DNA of 64,000 bases from Microtetraspora fusca (GCF_001570365.1 NZ_BBYK01000074.1:1-64000); one strand, 5' to 3'. Counted from the stretch's first letter, positions 42,437 to 51,598 are shown. The notes: generated by a model not told the origin, from the letters alone. Program-made: numbers and translations.

Positions 42437-42466
42437 GCGCGGCGGCCTCGGCGGAGGCCGCCGCGC
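42437..42466. terminator. Strong bidirectional terminator hairpin
   Basis: GCGCGGCGGCCTC pairs perfectly with GAGGCCGCCGCGC around a four-base loop, 13 GC-rich pairs. It lies between the convergent NmrA and MFS genes, so it can serve both strands. Confidence 0.7.
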
Positions 42467-42550
42467 TCGCGCCAGGGAGGTCGCCCAGATGGCCCGACGT
42501 TCCCGGAGTGACCGGCCCGGCTCGTACGCGAACACGACGAGTCGGGGCGG

Positions 42551-44140
42551 TCACGCAGTGGAGGCCAGGTCGCCCTCGTGGTCCCGGCCGTTGTGTTCTG
42601 CCGCGGATTCCGGCGCGTCGGATCCGGGCCGGGTGTGCGCGGTGCGGAGCAGGGTGGCGATGAGGATGGCCGCGCCCGCCATCAGGACGACACTGACCAC
42701 CGAGGCGATCCGCATCTCTTGGGCGAAGGCGTCGAATGCCACGTTTCGCAGGGCTTCGGCGGTGCCCTTCGGAAGGGTCGCGGCGGTGTCGACCGCGCCG
42801 CCGAGGGTGTCCCGCGCCGCCTCCAACTGCTTGGGCGTGAGGGTGTCAGGAGCCTTGGCGGCCAGTTCCGAACGGTAGATGGCGGTGCCGATGCTGCCCA
42901 GGATCGCGATGCCCAGCGCCCCGCCGAACTCGGCCGAGGTCTCGGCCATGGCGGAGGCCGCCCCGGCCCGCTCCGGTGGTGCGGCGGACAGGATCACGTC
43001 GGTGACCACGGCGGAGACGGCGCCGATACCGATCGCGACGACTGTCATGGCGCTGACGAGGTGGACGATTCCCGAACCGGCTTGGATCAGGGTCAGCATG
43101 GCGTAGCCGGCGGCTGCGACGAGCAGCCCCGCGGCGATCACGTTGGGTTTGCCGATGCGGGGTGCGATCGCGGTGGCCAGTGCGATGCCCAGGGGCATCA
43201 CGAGAAAGGTGGGCAAGGACCACAGGGCCGACTCGAGCGGTCCCATGCCCAGGACGAGTTGCATGAACTGCCAGTTGAACAGGCTGAAGCCGACCAGTCC
43301 GAACGTCGCGAGCGCGTCGATGAGCAAGGGCGCGTTGAACCGGCGTGTGCGGAACAGCGCAAGGTCGATCATCGGGTTCGCGGTCACGCGTTGGCGGCGG
43401 AGGAACGCGGCTCCTGCGGCGAGTCCGGCGGCGCAGTAGGCCAGGGGGATCCACCCGAAGCCGTGCTCTGCCACCTGTTTGATGCCGTAGATGACGCTGA
43501 GCACGGCCACGAGGGACAGGGCGGCGCCGAGCAGGTCGAAACGGCCTGGCCTGGGGTCGCGGTATTCGGGGAGCAGCAGGGGGCCGAGGATCAGGAGCAG
43601 GATCATCACCGGCACGTTGATCAGAAAGACCGATCCCCACCAGAAGTGCTCCAGCAGCAGACCGCCGATGATCGGGCCGAATACGGCACCGCCCGCGAAG
43701 CCCGCCGTCCAGACGCCGACTGCGGTGGCCCGTTGTCTGGCGTCGTGGAACATGTTCCGGATCAGGGAAAGCGTGGACGGCGCCAGCGTGGATCCGGCGA
43801 TGCCCAGGAGCGCGCGGGCCGCGATGAGCGTCTCGGAACTGGTCGAGTAGGCCGCCAGAACGGAGGCGGCGCCGAAGGCTACGGCGCCTGCGAGCAGCAC
43901 CCGCCGCCGTCCGATCCGGTCGCCGAGGGTGCCCATGGTGATGAGCAGGCCGGCGAGGAGGAAGCCGTAGGCGTCCATGATCCACAGCAGTTCGGAACTG
44001 CTCGGCTTGAGGTCGGCCGTCAAGGAGGGGAGTGCGACGAACATGACGGACATATCCATGGACGCCAGTACGCAGGGCAGTACCAGGACGGCGAGCCCGA
44101 CCCACTCCCTGACTCCGGCTGTTCTGTCTTCTTCGGTCAT
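42551..44140 (-). CDS. MFS drug exporter, DHA2 (14-segment) family
   Basis: A 529-residue transporter with about 14 membrane segments. It shows the DHA2 motifs: LDMS-like segment (SMDMSVMFVALPSLTADLKP) in helix 1, GTLGDRIGRRRVLLAG (motif A, residues 74-89), RALLGIAGSTLAPSTLSLIR, and the motif C-like AGFAGGAVFGPIIGGLLLEH in helix 5. It is expected to expel toxic compounds using the proton gradient. AAAGGAA precedes the ATG at 44140. It is divergent from a TetR gene, with a palindrome 58 bases before its start, so TetR repression is likely. Confidence 0.93.
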   Translation of the reverse strand: MTEEDRTAGVREWVGLAVLVLPCVLASMDMSVMFVALPSLTADLKPSSSELLWIMDAYGFLLAGLLITMGTLGDRIGRRRVLLAGAVAFGAASVLAAYSTSSETLIAARALLGIAGSTLAPSTLSLIRNMFHDARQRATAVGVWTAGFAGGAVFGPIIGGLLLEHFWWGSVFLINVPVMILLLILGPLLLPEYRDPRPGRFDLLGAALSLVAVLSVIYGIKQVAEHGFGWIPLAYCAAGLAAGAAFLRRQRVTANPMIDLALFRTRRFNAPLLIDALATFGLVGFSLFNWQFMQLVLGMGPLESALWSLPTFLVMPLGIALATAIAPRIGKPNVIAAGLLVAAAGYAMLTLIQAGSGIVHLVSAMTVVAIGIGAVSAVVTDVILSAAPPERAGAASAMAETSAEFGGALGIAILGSIGTAIYRSELAAKAPDTLTPKQLEAARDTLGGAVDTAATLPKGTAEALRNVAFDAFAQEMRIASVVSVVLMAGAAILIATLLRTAHTRPGSDAPESAAEHNGRDHEGDLASTA

Positions 44141-44197
44141 TTCCTTTGTTTCTGAGTCGTGTCGGCCGGGTCGGAGTCGATCGCCCGGTGTGTACTT

Positions 44198-44218
44198 TGT
44201 ACGCGTGCGCGGCGTACA
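44198..44218. promoter_or_regulatory. Palindrome TGTACGC-N7-GCGTACA before the MFS gene
   Basis: Perfect seven-base arms at 44198-44204 and 44212-44218, 58 bases upstream of the exporter start, placed where its promoter should be. Its form (GTAC-centred half sites) is typical of TetR-type operators of efflux genes. Confidence 0.55.
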
Positions 44219-44302
44219 GGATACGCATGCACGAAGCTCTGCCACAACAGCAATATGACCTGCAAGGCCCCCCTGTGTTGCGCATCGATGCCCTGGGCGG
44301 GC

Positions 44303-44337
44303 TAGAATTTCGTCACAACCTTAGTGGTGTGACGAAA
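44303..44337 (+). promoter_or_regulatory. TetR-gene promoter with perfect inverted repeat
   Basis: TAGAAT (44303-44308) is a good -10. Directly after it, TTTCGTCACA (44308-44317) and TGTGACGAAA (44328-44337) are perfect inverted copies ten bases apart, spanning the expected transcription start and reaching into the AAAGGAG ribosome site. This is a likely autoregulatory operator, different in sequence from the one before the exporter. Confidence 0.6.
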
Positions 44338-44348
44338 GGAGTGCGGTG

Positions 44349-45182
44349 ATGTCGGTGCGACCGGCATGCGCGTCATGCGGCAAGTCGCTGGAACCCGCCG
44401 AGCGGGGGCGGCCGAGGCTCTACTGCTCCCGCGCGTGCCAGGCGAAGGCGTATCGGGTGCGGAGGGTGGAGACGCCGGCCGACGCCCCGGAGGGTGATGA
44501 CAGCGCGCCACATCTCACCATTGAGCGCATCGTGCGGGCCGGGATCGCCATCGCGGACGCGGAGGGGCTCGACGCGCTGTCGATGCGCCGCGTCGCCATG
44601 GACCTCGGTGCGAGCACCATGTCCTTGTACCGGCATGTGTCATCGAAGGACGACCTGGTGGCCCTGATGGTGGAGGCCGCGCTGGCCGACGTGCCCCTGC
44701 CCGACTCGGCGCCGCGGAATTGGCGTCACGGCCTCGAACGCGCCGCATACCGTGACTGGGACCTGTACCACCGCCATCCGTGGATCCTGCCGAGGGTCAT
44801 GGTGACAACCCGTGTGCACGTCAGCCCTGCTCTGGCGGCGGACAGTGAAAGCGCCTTCTCCGCGTTCGACGGACTCGACCTCGAACCTGCCGATGCTTTC
44901 CGGTACATGTTCATGTTCGCCTCCTACGTGCAAGGCGTGGCGCTGACCTACGTTAGCGATGTGGAGGCGGAACGGCGATCGAAAATCGGCACGATCCAGG
45001 CGACGAAAGCCTCGGACCATGCGCGGAATCCGCTTTTCGAACCGGGAGCGTATCCCCGGCTCGCTCTCGCGATGCGCGCGGGCGCCGAACCCTGGGACCT
45101 CGACGCCCTGTTCGCCGCAGGTCTTGCCGGTGTCCTGGACGGCATCGCGGCCGATCTCGCGAGACGGGGCATCGATGCCTGA
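44349..45182 (+). CDS. TetR family regulator with N-terminal zinc-ribbon-like extension
   Basis: A 277-residue regulator. Residues 5-36 form a Cys-rich module (CASCGKSLEPAERGR, then YCSRACQAKAYR; CxxC plus CxxxC) likely to bind zinc. The TetR helix-turn-helix follows (LTIERIVRAGIAIADAEGLD, ALSMRRVAMDLGASTMSLYR, HVSSKDDLVALM), then a TetR_C-type ligand domain. The ATG at 44349 is chosen for its spacing from AAAGGAG; the GTG at 44346 is possible. It is divergent from the DHA2 exporter and most likely represses it until a drug binds. Confidence 0.92.
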   Translation: MSVRPACASCGKSLEPAERGRPRLYCSRACQAKAYRVRRVETPADAPEGDDSAPHLTIERIVRAGIAIADAEGLDALSMRRVAMDLGASTMSLYRHVSSKDDLVALMVEAALADVPLPDSAPRNWRHGLERAAYRDWDLYHRHPWILPRVMVTTRVHVSPALAADSESAFSAFDGLDLEPADAFRYMFMFASYVQGVALTYVSDVEAERRSKIGTIQATKASDHARNPLFEPGAYPRLALAMRAGAEPWDLDALFAAGLAGVLDGIAADLARRGIDA

Positions 45183-45220
45183 GCTTCGATCCGCAGGCGA
45201 TGGGGCTCGGTCGCCTGGTC

Positions 45221-46231
45221 TCAGTCGGCCTTCACCTCGGGTAGCGCGCTCCACGGATCGGCAGGAATCACCTCGATACACCGGCCGTCCTCGTCCACCA
45301 CGCGGCCGTAGATCTTCACCTGCCGCAGCACCAGCCGCCGTTCGGTGACGGAAACGCCGGGGAACGCCCTGGCGATCCGGATCAGCACTTCCTCCAGGTG
45401 CTCGAAGGAGCGCAGGTTGACTATCAAGGCGAGGTTGGTCGGGCTGGCCACGGCCGCACACATTCGGGTTTCCGGCCAACCGGCCACACGGTGTCCCACG
45501 GCCCGCAAGTCGGTGTCCGGGACGGTCAGCCACAGCAACGCCATCGTGTGCCATCCGGCGAGTGCCCGCGCGACGTCACAGCGGAAGGCGATGTCGCCGT
45601 TCCGCTGGAGCCGGTTGAGCCGACGCTGCACCGCCTTCGGCATGGTGCCGAGTTCCTCGGCGAGGTCGGTGAAGGTCCGCCGCCCGTCGCGGCTGAGGGC
45701 GAGGAACAATGCGCGGTCAAGCGCACTGAACGGGCGGATCTCCTGCGGCGGCGGACCTATGGCCTCACGTATTTTCGCGGTCTGCGAGCTGTTCATCACG
45801 CCCAGGCGCCACACCATCCCACCGAAGAGGCTGCCGAACACATGGCTGCGCATCCGGGTCACGTGCGGCGGGAGCGGCAAGCCGTTGAGCAGGACGTTCG
45901 TCGTGGCGGCCAAGGTCGGCGCGACGATGTTGGCAAACACGTGGTACTCACCGCTGGTGATGCCGACGGTGCTGACGTAGGGCAGTTTCGCGAGCCGCGT
46001 CGCGACCGCCATCTCCGTGCCGGGCGCGCAAGTGAGCTCGATGATCGCGCCGCGAGCGCTCGCGTCGCTGTGCGCGACGCTCACCCATGCGGCACCGCTG
46101 TCCACGAGCCGCTGCCATCGACGGGCCAGGGTGATCGGAGCCAGCCCGAGCACAGTGGAGAGCTTCGTCCAACTTGCCCGCGGGCTGATCTGCAGTGCGT
46201 CCACCAGGGCGAGATCAGTCTCGTCGAGCAC
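45221..46231 (-). CDS. Lrp/AsnC family regulator, tandem two-domain form
   Basis: A 336-residue regulator, twice the usual Lrp length. It has one helix-turn-helix plus AsnC-like domain (LDETDLALVDALQISPRASW, TKLSTVLGLAPITLARRWQR) and then a second HTH (LDRALFLALSRDGRRTFTDL, AEELGTMPKAVQRRLNRLQR) with its own sensor half. GTG is preceded by GAGG. It is divergent from the MFS-M81-amidohydrolase operon and presumably controls it in response to an amino acid or peptide-derived ligand. Confidence 0.9.
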   Translation of the reverse strand: MLDETDLALVDALQISPRASWTKLSTVLGLAPITLARRWQRLVDSGAAWVSVAHSDASARGAIIELTCAPGTEMAVATRLAKLPYVSTVGITSGEYHVFANIVAPTLAATTNVLLNGLPLPPHVTRMRSHVFGSLFGGMVWRLGVMNSSQTAKIREAIGPPPQEIRPFSALDRALFLALSRDGRRTFTDLAEELGTMPKAVQRRLNRLQRNGDIAFRCDVARALAGWHTMALLWLTVPDTDLRAVGHRVAGWPETRMCAAVASPTNLALIVNLRSFEHLEEVLIRIARAFPGVSVTERRLVLRQVKIYGRVVDEDGRCIEVIPADPWSALPEVKAD

Positions 46232-46366
46232 TCCGGCCTCTTGTCATTTCTCAACATTCCGACCCATTTATCGGTCAGTATCCCTCATTGTCCGGGTCAG
46301 TCCGGCGTTGTGTGGAGGCTTTGATGACACAGCCCCCTCAGCGGCAGCACCAGGACGGAGTGCACG

Positions 46367-47674
46367 ATGACCTACACCACCAGCGTCGACGGCGGTGACC
46401 GGCGGGATACCCGCCAGGAAACGCTGTATCGCAAGATCAGCAGGCGGCTGTTGCCACTGCTGCTGGTCTGCTACGTGTTCGCCGCTTTGGACCGGGTCAA
46501 CATCGGCTTCGCGAAGCTTCAGATGTCCAAGGACATCGGGATCAGCGAGGCCGTCTACGGTCTCGGCGCCGGCATCTTCTTCGTCGGCTACGTCCTGTTC
46601 GAGGTGCCCAGCAACCTGCTGCTGGCCAGGATCGGCACGCGCAAGACCATCGTGCGGATCATGCTCCTGTGGGGCTTGACCTCCACCGCGATGATGTTCG
46701 TCCACGACACGACCAGCTTCCTGATCCTGCGCTTCCTGCTCGGTGTGTTCGAGGCCGGCTTCGCGCCGGGCATCATCTTCTATCTCAGCTACTGGTATCC
46801 ACCCGCGCGTCTGGCCGCGCCCATGGCGTTGTTCATGCTCGCCGGACCCATCAGCTCCATGATCGGCGGGCCGGTCTCCGCCTGGATCATGACCGGACTG
46901 CACGGCGCATGGGGCCTGGCAGGTTGGCACTGGATGTTCGTCCTCGAAGGGGTGCCCACGATACTGCTCGGGTTTGTCGTGTGGCGCCTCCTCGCCGACT
47001 CTCCGGCCCAGGCCCGTTGGCTCAGCGCCGAGGAGAAGACGCTGGTGGCCCGGGACATCGACACCGGACACAACCCGGACGGCAAGCACCAGTTCCGTCA
47101 GGTGCTGCGCGACCCGCGCGTGTACGGCCTCGCGCTGAGCTACTTCTTCCTGATCAGCGGGATGTACGCGGTGATCTTCTGGTTGCCGACGATCCTCTCC
47201 GGCAGCGGCGTCGAGAGCATCACGGCCGTCGGCCTGTACTCCGCACTGCCGTATGCCGCCGCGATAGTCGTGATGATCGTATTGAGCAGGCGTTCGGACC
47301 GGCTCGGGGAGCGCCGGCTGCACAGCGCGGTCCCGGCGATCGTCGCCGCGGCGGCCATGACTGTCGCCGCGTTCACCACCGACCGGCTCGCGGTCGCACT
47401 GACTGCGATCGTCGTCTCGACCGCGTGCAGCTGGGGTTCCTACGCGGTGTTCTGGTCGATGCCGTCGTCGTACCTGTCCGGTACGGCCGCCGCGGGAGGC
47501 ATCGCACTCATCAACAGCATCGGCCTGCTCGGCGGGTTCGTCAGCCCGACGCTTCTCGGCTACCTCAAGGAGGGCACCGGCGGCGACCTCGCAGGTCTGC
47601 TCGCCCTGGTCGGGATGTTGCTGGCCGGCGGCATCGGCATCGCCGTGACCCGCCTTCCCGCCCGAAACCACTGA
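46367..47674 (+). CDS. MFS transporter, anion:cation symporter (ACS) type
   Basis: A 435-residue importer with about 12 membrane segments. The start LYRKISRRLLPLLLVCYVFA, ALDRVNIGFAKLQMSKDIGI matches the ACS family signature (DRVNIGFAxL), as do GIFFVGYVLFEVPSNLLLAR and FEAGFAPGIIFYLSYWYPPA. Family members import organic anions such as phthalate, hexuronates, allantoate or pantothenate. It is first in an operon with an M81 peptidase and an amidohydrolase, so its cargo is probably an amide- or peptide-like anion. Confidence 0.92.
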   Translation: MTYTTSVDGGDRRDTRQETLYRKISRRLLPLLLVCYVFAALDRVNIGFAKLQMSKDIGISEAVYGLGAGIFFVGYVLFEVPSNLLLARIGTRKTIVRIMLLWGLTSTAMMFVHDTTSFLILRFLLGVFEAGFAPGIIFYLSYWYPPARLAAPMALFMLAGPISSMIGGPVSAWIMTGLHGAWGLAGWHWMFVLEGVPTILLGFVVWRLLADSPAQARWLSAEEKTLVARDIDTGHNPDGKHQFRQVLRDPRVYGLALSYFFLISGMYAVIFWLPTILSGSGVESITAVGLYSALPYAAAIVVMIVLSRRSDRLGERRLHSAVPAIVAAAAMTVAAFTTDRLAVALTAIVVSTACSWGSYAVFWSMPSSYLSGTAAAGGIALINSIGLLGGFVSPTLLGYLKEGTGGDLAGLLALVGMLLAGGIGIAVTRLPARNH

Positions 47675-47702
47675 CGACATTCACCGAAGGAGAGGATCGA
47701 CC

Positions 47703-49181
47703 GTGCGCATCATGGTCGCGGGGTTCCAGCACGAGACCAACACCTTCTCCGCTACACCAGCGGCCTACGACAGCTTCGTCAACGGCGAAGGATTTCCCGC
47801 GCTGCGCCGGGGCGAGGCGCTCTACGAGCTGGAAGAAGTCAACATCGCGATGGGCGGCTTCCTCACCGCCATGCGGGCGCACGACTGCGAAATCGTGCCC
47901 GTGATCTGGGCGGCGGCCTGCCCCTCCGGACGGGTCACCCGCGACGCCTACGAGCGAATCACCGGAGAGATCCTCGACGCGGCACGGGCCGTCCGGCCGG
48001 ACGCGATCTACCTCGACCTGCACGGCGCGATGGCGGCCGAACACCACGACGACGGCGAAGGTGAACTGCTCACCCGACTGCGCGCGATCGTGGGGAGCGA
48101 TGTCCCGATCGTGGTGACCCTGGATCTGCACGCCAACGTCACCGAGCGCATGATGTCCACAGTGGACGCCGCGGTGGGGCTCCGTACGTACCCGCACGTC
48201 GACATGGCCGAGACGGGCAGCCGGGCGGCCACGCTGTTGCTGCGGTTGTGCTCCGGCGAACGGCTCTACCAGCAGTGGCGGCGGATTCCCTTCCTCATCC
48301 CCGTCAACAGCGGCTGCACCGAACTGGAACCTGCCGTGGACGTCTACCGCAGCCTCGGTCCGCTGGGCGGGGACAGTACCTGTCTGTCCTTCGCGGCAGG
48401 CTTTCCCGCCACGGATTTTCCCGAATGCGGCCCGGCTGTGTGGGGGTACGGCGACGACGCCGACGAGTTGCGGAGCGCGCTCGACACGCTGTACGAGGAC
48501 ATCGTGCGGCGGGAGGCCGACTGGCAGGTCAGTTCGCTGCCGCCCGCGGTGGCGATCGCCGCAGCCGGCCGGATGGCCGATGGCGCCACCCGTCCGGTGG
48601 TGATCGCCGATACCCAGGACAATCCCGGCGCCGGCGGTGACGCCCGCACCACGGGCATGCTCCGCGCGCTGGTCGACGCCCGGGTGCCCGCCGCCCTGGC
48701 CGCCATCTGGGACCCCGCCGCGGCGGCGGCGGCGCATGCCGCCGGAGTGGGCAGGACCGTCAACATCGTGCTCGGCGGGCATCCCGGCATCCTCGGCGCC
48801 GAGCCGTTCGAGGGGACGTTCGTGGTCGAGCACCTCGCCGACGGCCGGTGCCGTTACGAGGGCCCAATGATGCGCGGCACCGAGGTCGACTCCGGCCCGA
48901 GCGCCTGCTTGCGCGTCGGCGAGGTGCGAGTAGGGGTGACAAGCCGGAAGGTGCAACTCGTGGACCGGTCCCAGCTCCGGATGCTCGGCATCCACCCTGA
49001 ACGGGAACGGATCATCGTGGTCAAGAGCTCGGTCCATTTCCGCGCCGACTTCGCGCCCGGCGCCGAGGCCGTGCTCGTCGCCGCGGCGCCGGGTCCGATT
49101 CCCGCGAACCCGGCCGACCTGCCGTGGCGACGTCTGCGACCGGGCATGCGCACCGGCCCGCTCGGTCCGGCGGCGCCCTGA
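47703..49181 (+). CDS. M81 family metallopeptidase (MlrC-like), second copy
   Basis: A 492-residue paralogue of the protein at 12556-14025. It has the same landmarks: GFQHETNTFS (residues 7-16), LDLHGAM (104-110) and VTLDLHANVTERM (138-150) with likely metal ligands, TYPHVDMAETGSRAA and the signature DTQDNPGAGGDART. GTG is preceded by GAAGGAGAGG. It probably hydrolyses a cytoplasmic peptide or amide after import by the preceding MFS protein, with the amidohydrolase acting before or after. The two copies differ enough to serve different substrates. Confidence 0.9.
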   Translation: MRIMVAGFQHETNTFSATPAAYDSFVNGEGFPALRRGEALYELEEVNIAMGGFLTAMRAHDCEIVPVIWAAACPSGRVTRDAYERITGEILDAARAVRPDAIYLDLHGAMAAEHHDDGEGELLTRLRAIVGSDVPIVVTLDLHANVTERMMSTVDAAVGLRTYPHVDMAETGSRAATLLLRLCSGERLYQQWRRIPFLIPVNSGCTELEPAVDVYRSLGPLGGDSTCLSFAAGFPATDFPECGPAVWGYGDDADELRSALDTLYEDIVRREADWQVSSLPPAVAIAAAGRMADGATRPVVIADTQDNPGAGGDARTTGMLRALVDARVPAALAAIWDPAAAAAAHAAGVGRTVNIVLGGHPGILGAEPFEGTFVVEHLADGRCRYEGPMMRGTEVDSGPSACLRVGEVRVGVTSRKVQLVDRSQLRMLGIHPERERIIVVKSSVHFRADFAPGAEAVLVAAAPGPIPANPADLPWRRLRPGMRTGPLGPAAP

Positions 49182-49237
49182 AGTTCCACGGCCGACTCAG
49201 TACCCACCGTCCCGAATGCCTTGCGAGAGGAGTCGTC

Positions 49238-50506
49238 ATGATCAGCGGAACGGAACAGACCAGCGTTTTGATCACCAACGCGCGGGTGCTCGACGTGCAC
49301 ACCGGCGAATACCTCGAGGGGGCGAGCGTCCTCGTCGCCGACGGCGTGATCGTGGAACTCGGCGGCAGTGAGGTCAGGGCGCTCGCCGGGAGCACCGTCA
49401 TAGACGCCGAAGGTCGCACCGTCCTTCCTGGTTTCACCGACGCCCATGTGCACGTGACCGCTTGCACCGCGGACCTGGCGGCGCAAGCCGAGTGGTCACC
49501 GACCTACGTGGCCGCTCGGGCCGGCCACATCCTGCGGGACATGCTGCACCGCGGCTTCACCACCGTGCGGGACATGGGCGGCGCCGACTATGGCCTGGCC
49601 GATGCCGTCGACGACGGGTTCTTCACCGGCCCGCGCCTGTTGTTCGGTGGCAAGGCGCTCTCGCAGACCGGTGGTCACGCCGACATGCGCCACCGCGGCC
49701 GGATCGTGGCCGACGAACACCCCCACTGTCCCGCCGTCGGCGTGGTGTGCGACGGTGTGGACCACGTCCGCAAGACCGCCCGTGAACAGCTGCGTACCGG
49801 GGCGCACCACATCAAGCTCATGCTGTCCGGCGGGGTCGCGTCCCCGACCGACAGGGTGGACTCCACCCAACTGTCACTGGACGAGATCCGGGCCGCGGTC
49901 GAGGAAGCGGAGGCGGCCAACCGGTACGTCGCAGGACACGCCTACACCGCACGTGCCATCAACCGCGCGCTGCGATGCGGCGTGCGCAGCATCGAACACG
50001 GCAACCTGCTCGACGAGACCAGCATCGAGCTGTTCAAGCAACACAAGGCGTTCTACGTTCCGACCCTGGTCACCTACCGGACGCTGGCCGACGAAGGGCC
50101 ACGATACGGCCTGCCGGCCGACAGCCACCGCAAGGTCTCCGACGTGCTCGAACACGGCCTGCGGGCCCTGGAGCTGGCCCACCGCGGGGGCGTCCAGATC
50201 GCTTTCGGCACCGACCTGCTCGGCGGCATGCACCCGCACCAAGCGGAGGAATTCGCCATCCGCGCCGAGGTTCAACCCGCCATCGATGTCATCCGTTCCG
50301 CCACGTGCGTCGCCGCACGACTCGTCGGACTGGAGGGCCGCATCGGCGAGATAACGCCCGGCGCCTACGCCGACATCCTGATGGTGGAAGGCGATCCACT
50401 GGACGACATCACCGTACTCGCCCGCCCGGACAAGCACCTGAAGCTGGTGATGAAGGCCGGCCATGTCATGACCCGGTCGACGCTCGGCGTTGTCCGTGGT
50501 TCGTGA
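49238..50506 (+). CDS. Metal-dependent amidohydrolase (imidazolonepropionase/prolidase-like)
   Basis: A 422-residue TIM-barrel amidohydrolase. Metal ligands include the HxH of FTDAHVHV (His70, His72), the Lys in HHIKLMLSGG, His in VAGHAY, His in RSIEHGNLLD and the catalytic Asp in IAFGTDLLGG. The C-terminal beta sandwich ends with GEITPGAYADILMVEGDPLD. This subgroup contains Zn-dependent enzymes cleaving N-acyl amino acids and Xaa-Arg/Pro peptides. GAGAGGAG precedes the ATG. It is the last gene of the Lrp-controlled operon. Confidence 0.92.
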   Translation: MISGTEQTSVLITNARVLDVHTGEYLEGASVLVADGVIVELGGSEVRALAGSTVIDAEGRTVLPGFTDAHVHVTACTADLAAQAEWSPTYVAARAGHILRDMLHRGFTTVRDMGGADYGLADAVDDGFFTGPRLLFGGKALSQTGGHADMRHRGRIVADEHPHCPAVGVVCDGVDHVRKTAREQLRTGAHHIKLMLSGGVASPTDRVDSTQLSLDEIRAAVEEAEAANRYVAGHAYTARAINRALRCGVRSIEHGNLLDETSIELFKQHKAFYVPTLVTYRTLADEGPRYGLPADSHRKVSDVLEHGLRALELAHRGGVQIAFGTDLLGGMHPHQAEEFAIRAEVQPAIDVIRSATCVAARLVGLEGRIGEITPGAYADILMVEGDPLDDITVLARPDKHLKLVMKAGHVMTRSTLGVVRGS

Positions 50507-50539
50507 GGCCGTCTCGGCGCCCGGCAGGACGTTCGCCGG

Positions 50540-51433
50540 TCACGTGTGAGCGGTCGCCGTGCGGGCCATGTCGCCGTAAAGGCGGAAGAGGCGGGGGCTC
50601 TCGCTGTCCGGGCCGGCGTTCTCGTTCAAGAGCGCCCAGCACTGCGCCACGAGCGCTCGGGCGTGGCTGCCCGGCCAGGGCTGCGGGAGCAACTGGGGCG
50701 GCAGGAGCGGGTCGGGCTCCATGGCGCGGGTGAATTCGGCGGCCAGTTCCACCGCGATGGTCAACTGCCGCGCTTCGGAGAGGTCGGCGTGGTCGCGGAG
50801 GCGCTCGAGGCGCGGTTCTGCGACGGCGGTGAGCCGGTGGTAGCGCTCGGCGATCTCGGCCAGCGGCCACAGGGCGCGGGCGAGTGCGGCGGGGTCGTCC
50901 TGGTCGCCCTGGCGCAGGTCCCGGGTGGTCGCGACGGTGAGGTGGTCGAGGACGTCGAGCCGGCGGGCGTGGTCCTCGACGTAGGGTTCCCACGGGTTGG
51001 CGCTGACGTACAGGCCGCCTTGGATGGGAGCGCCGCCCAGGTGGGTGAGCGCGGCGCGCAGGGCGTCGCGTGCGGCGCGGGCGGTCTCGGGAACGGCGAA
51101 GGCGACCAGGTGCCAGGTGCCGTCCCAGGGGGCGAGCCCGGCGTCCTGGCGGAAGGCGTGGGCGACGAATTCGACGTCGAGGCCCAGGGTCTGCTCGGTG
51201 GCGTCGGTGGCCCGCAGTATCGCATTGCGTCCTCTGCCCTCGCGGGTGAAGCGTCCTTCGGCGACCAGCCGCTTGATGCACAGGCGCACCTGCTGGTCGG
51301 TCATGCCCAGCAGATTGCCGGTGGCGTAGACCTCGCCGGTGTCGACCGTGAGGTCGGCGCGGACGAGCGCCTCGACGAGCATCCGGGTGGGGACCTGGAC
51401 GTCCGCTCCCGGCATCTGGGGTTCGGCGGTCAT
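50540..51433 (-). CDS. PaaX family transcriptional regulator
   Basis: A 297-residue repressor. The N-terminal winged helix (VQVPTRMLVEALVRADLTVD, LLGMTDQQVRLCIKRLVAEG, RFTREGRGRNAILRAT) is followed by the PaaX central (PWDGTWHLVAFAVPETARAA) and C-terminal helical domains. Founding members respond to phenylacetyl-CoA; the ligand here may differ. GGAAGG precedes the ATG. It is divergent from an alpha/beta hydrolase and shares a perfect inverted repeat with it. Confidence 0.9.
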   Translation of the reverse strand: MTAEPQMPGADVQVPTRMLVEALVRADLTVDTGEVYATGNLLGMTDQQVRLCIKRLVAEGRFTREGRGRNAILRATDATEQTLGLDVEFVAHAFRQDAGLAPWDGTWHLVAFAVPETARAARDALRAALTHLGGAPIQGGLYVSANPWEPYVEDHARRLDVLDHLTVATTRDLRQGDQDDPAALARALWPLAEIAERYHRLTAVAEPRLERLRDHADLSEARQLTIAVELAAEFTRAMEPDPLLPPQLLPQPWPGSHARALVAQCWALLNENAGPDSESPRLFRLYGDMARTATAHT

Positions 51434-51571
51434 GGTGCGGGCCTTCCGGGTGCGGCCGCGGCGGCACGCCGTGATGGCGACGCCGGCTTCTGGCGAGTAC
51501 GGGCGGACAGCGGGGTGCCCGGTGTGCCGAGCCTATCGACCTCGCCGGACACTCTTTGCCTATCGTCAATT

Positions 51572-51598
51572 AAACTATCGAATCTAATCCGATAGTTT
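51572..51598. promoter_or_regulatory. Inverted repeat AAACTATCG / CGATAGTTT, PaaX operator candidate
   Basis: Perfect nine-base arms with a nine-base AT-rich spacer in the PaaX/hydrolase gap. A further CTATCG lies at 51560-51565, making a partial direct repeat. It covers the likely hydrolase promoter. Confidence 0.6.

Noticed and set aside
46232-46366. Possible dyad CCGACC...CGGTC between the Lrp-type and MFS genes
   Set aside because: Arms are short and imperfect. An Lrp-type site probably lies here, but I cannot point to it with confidence.
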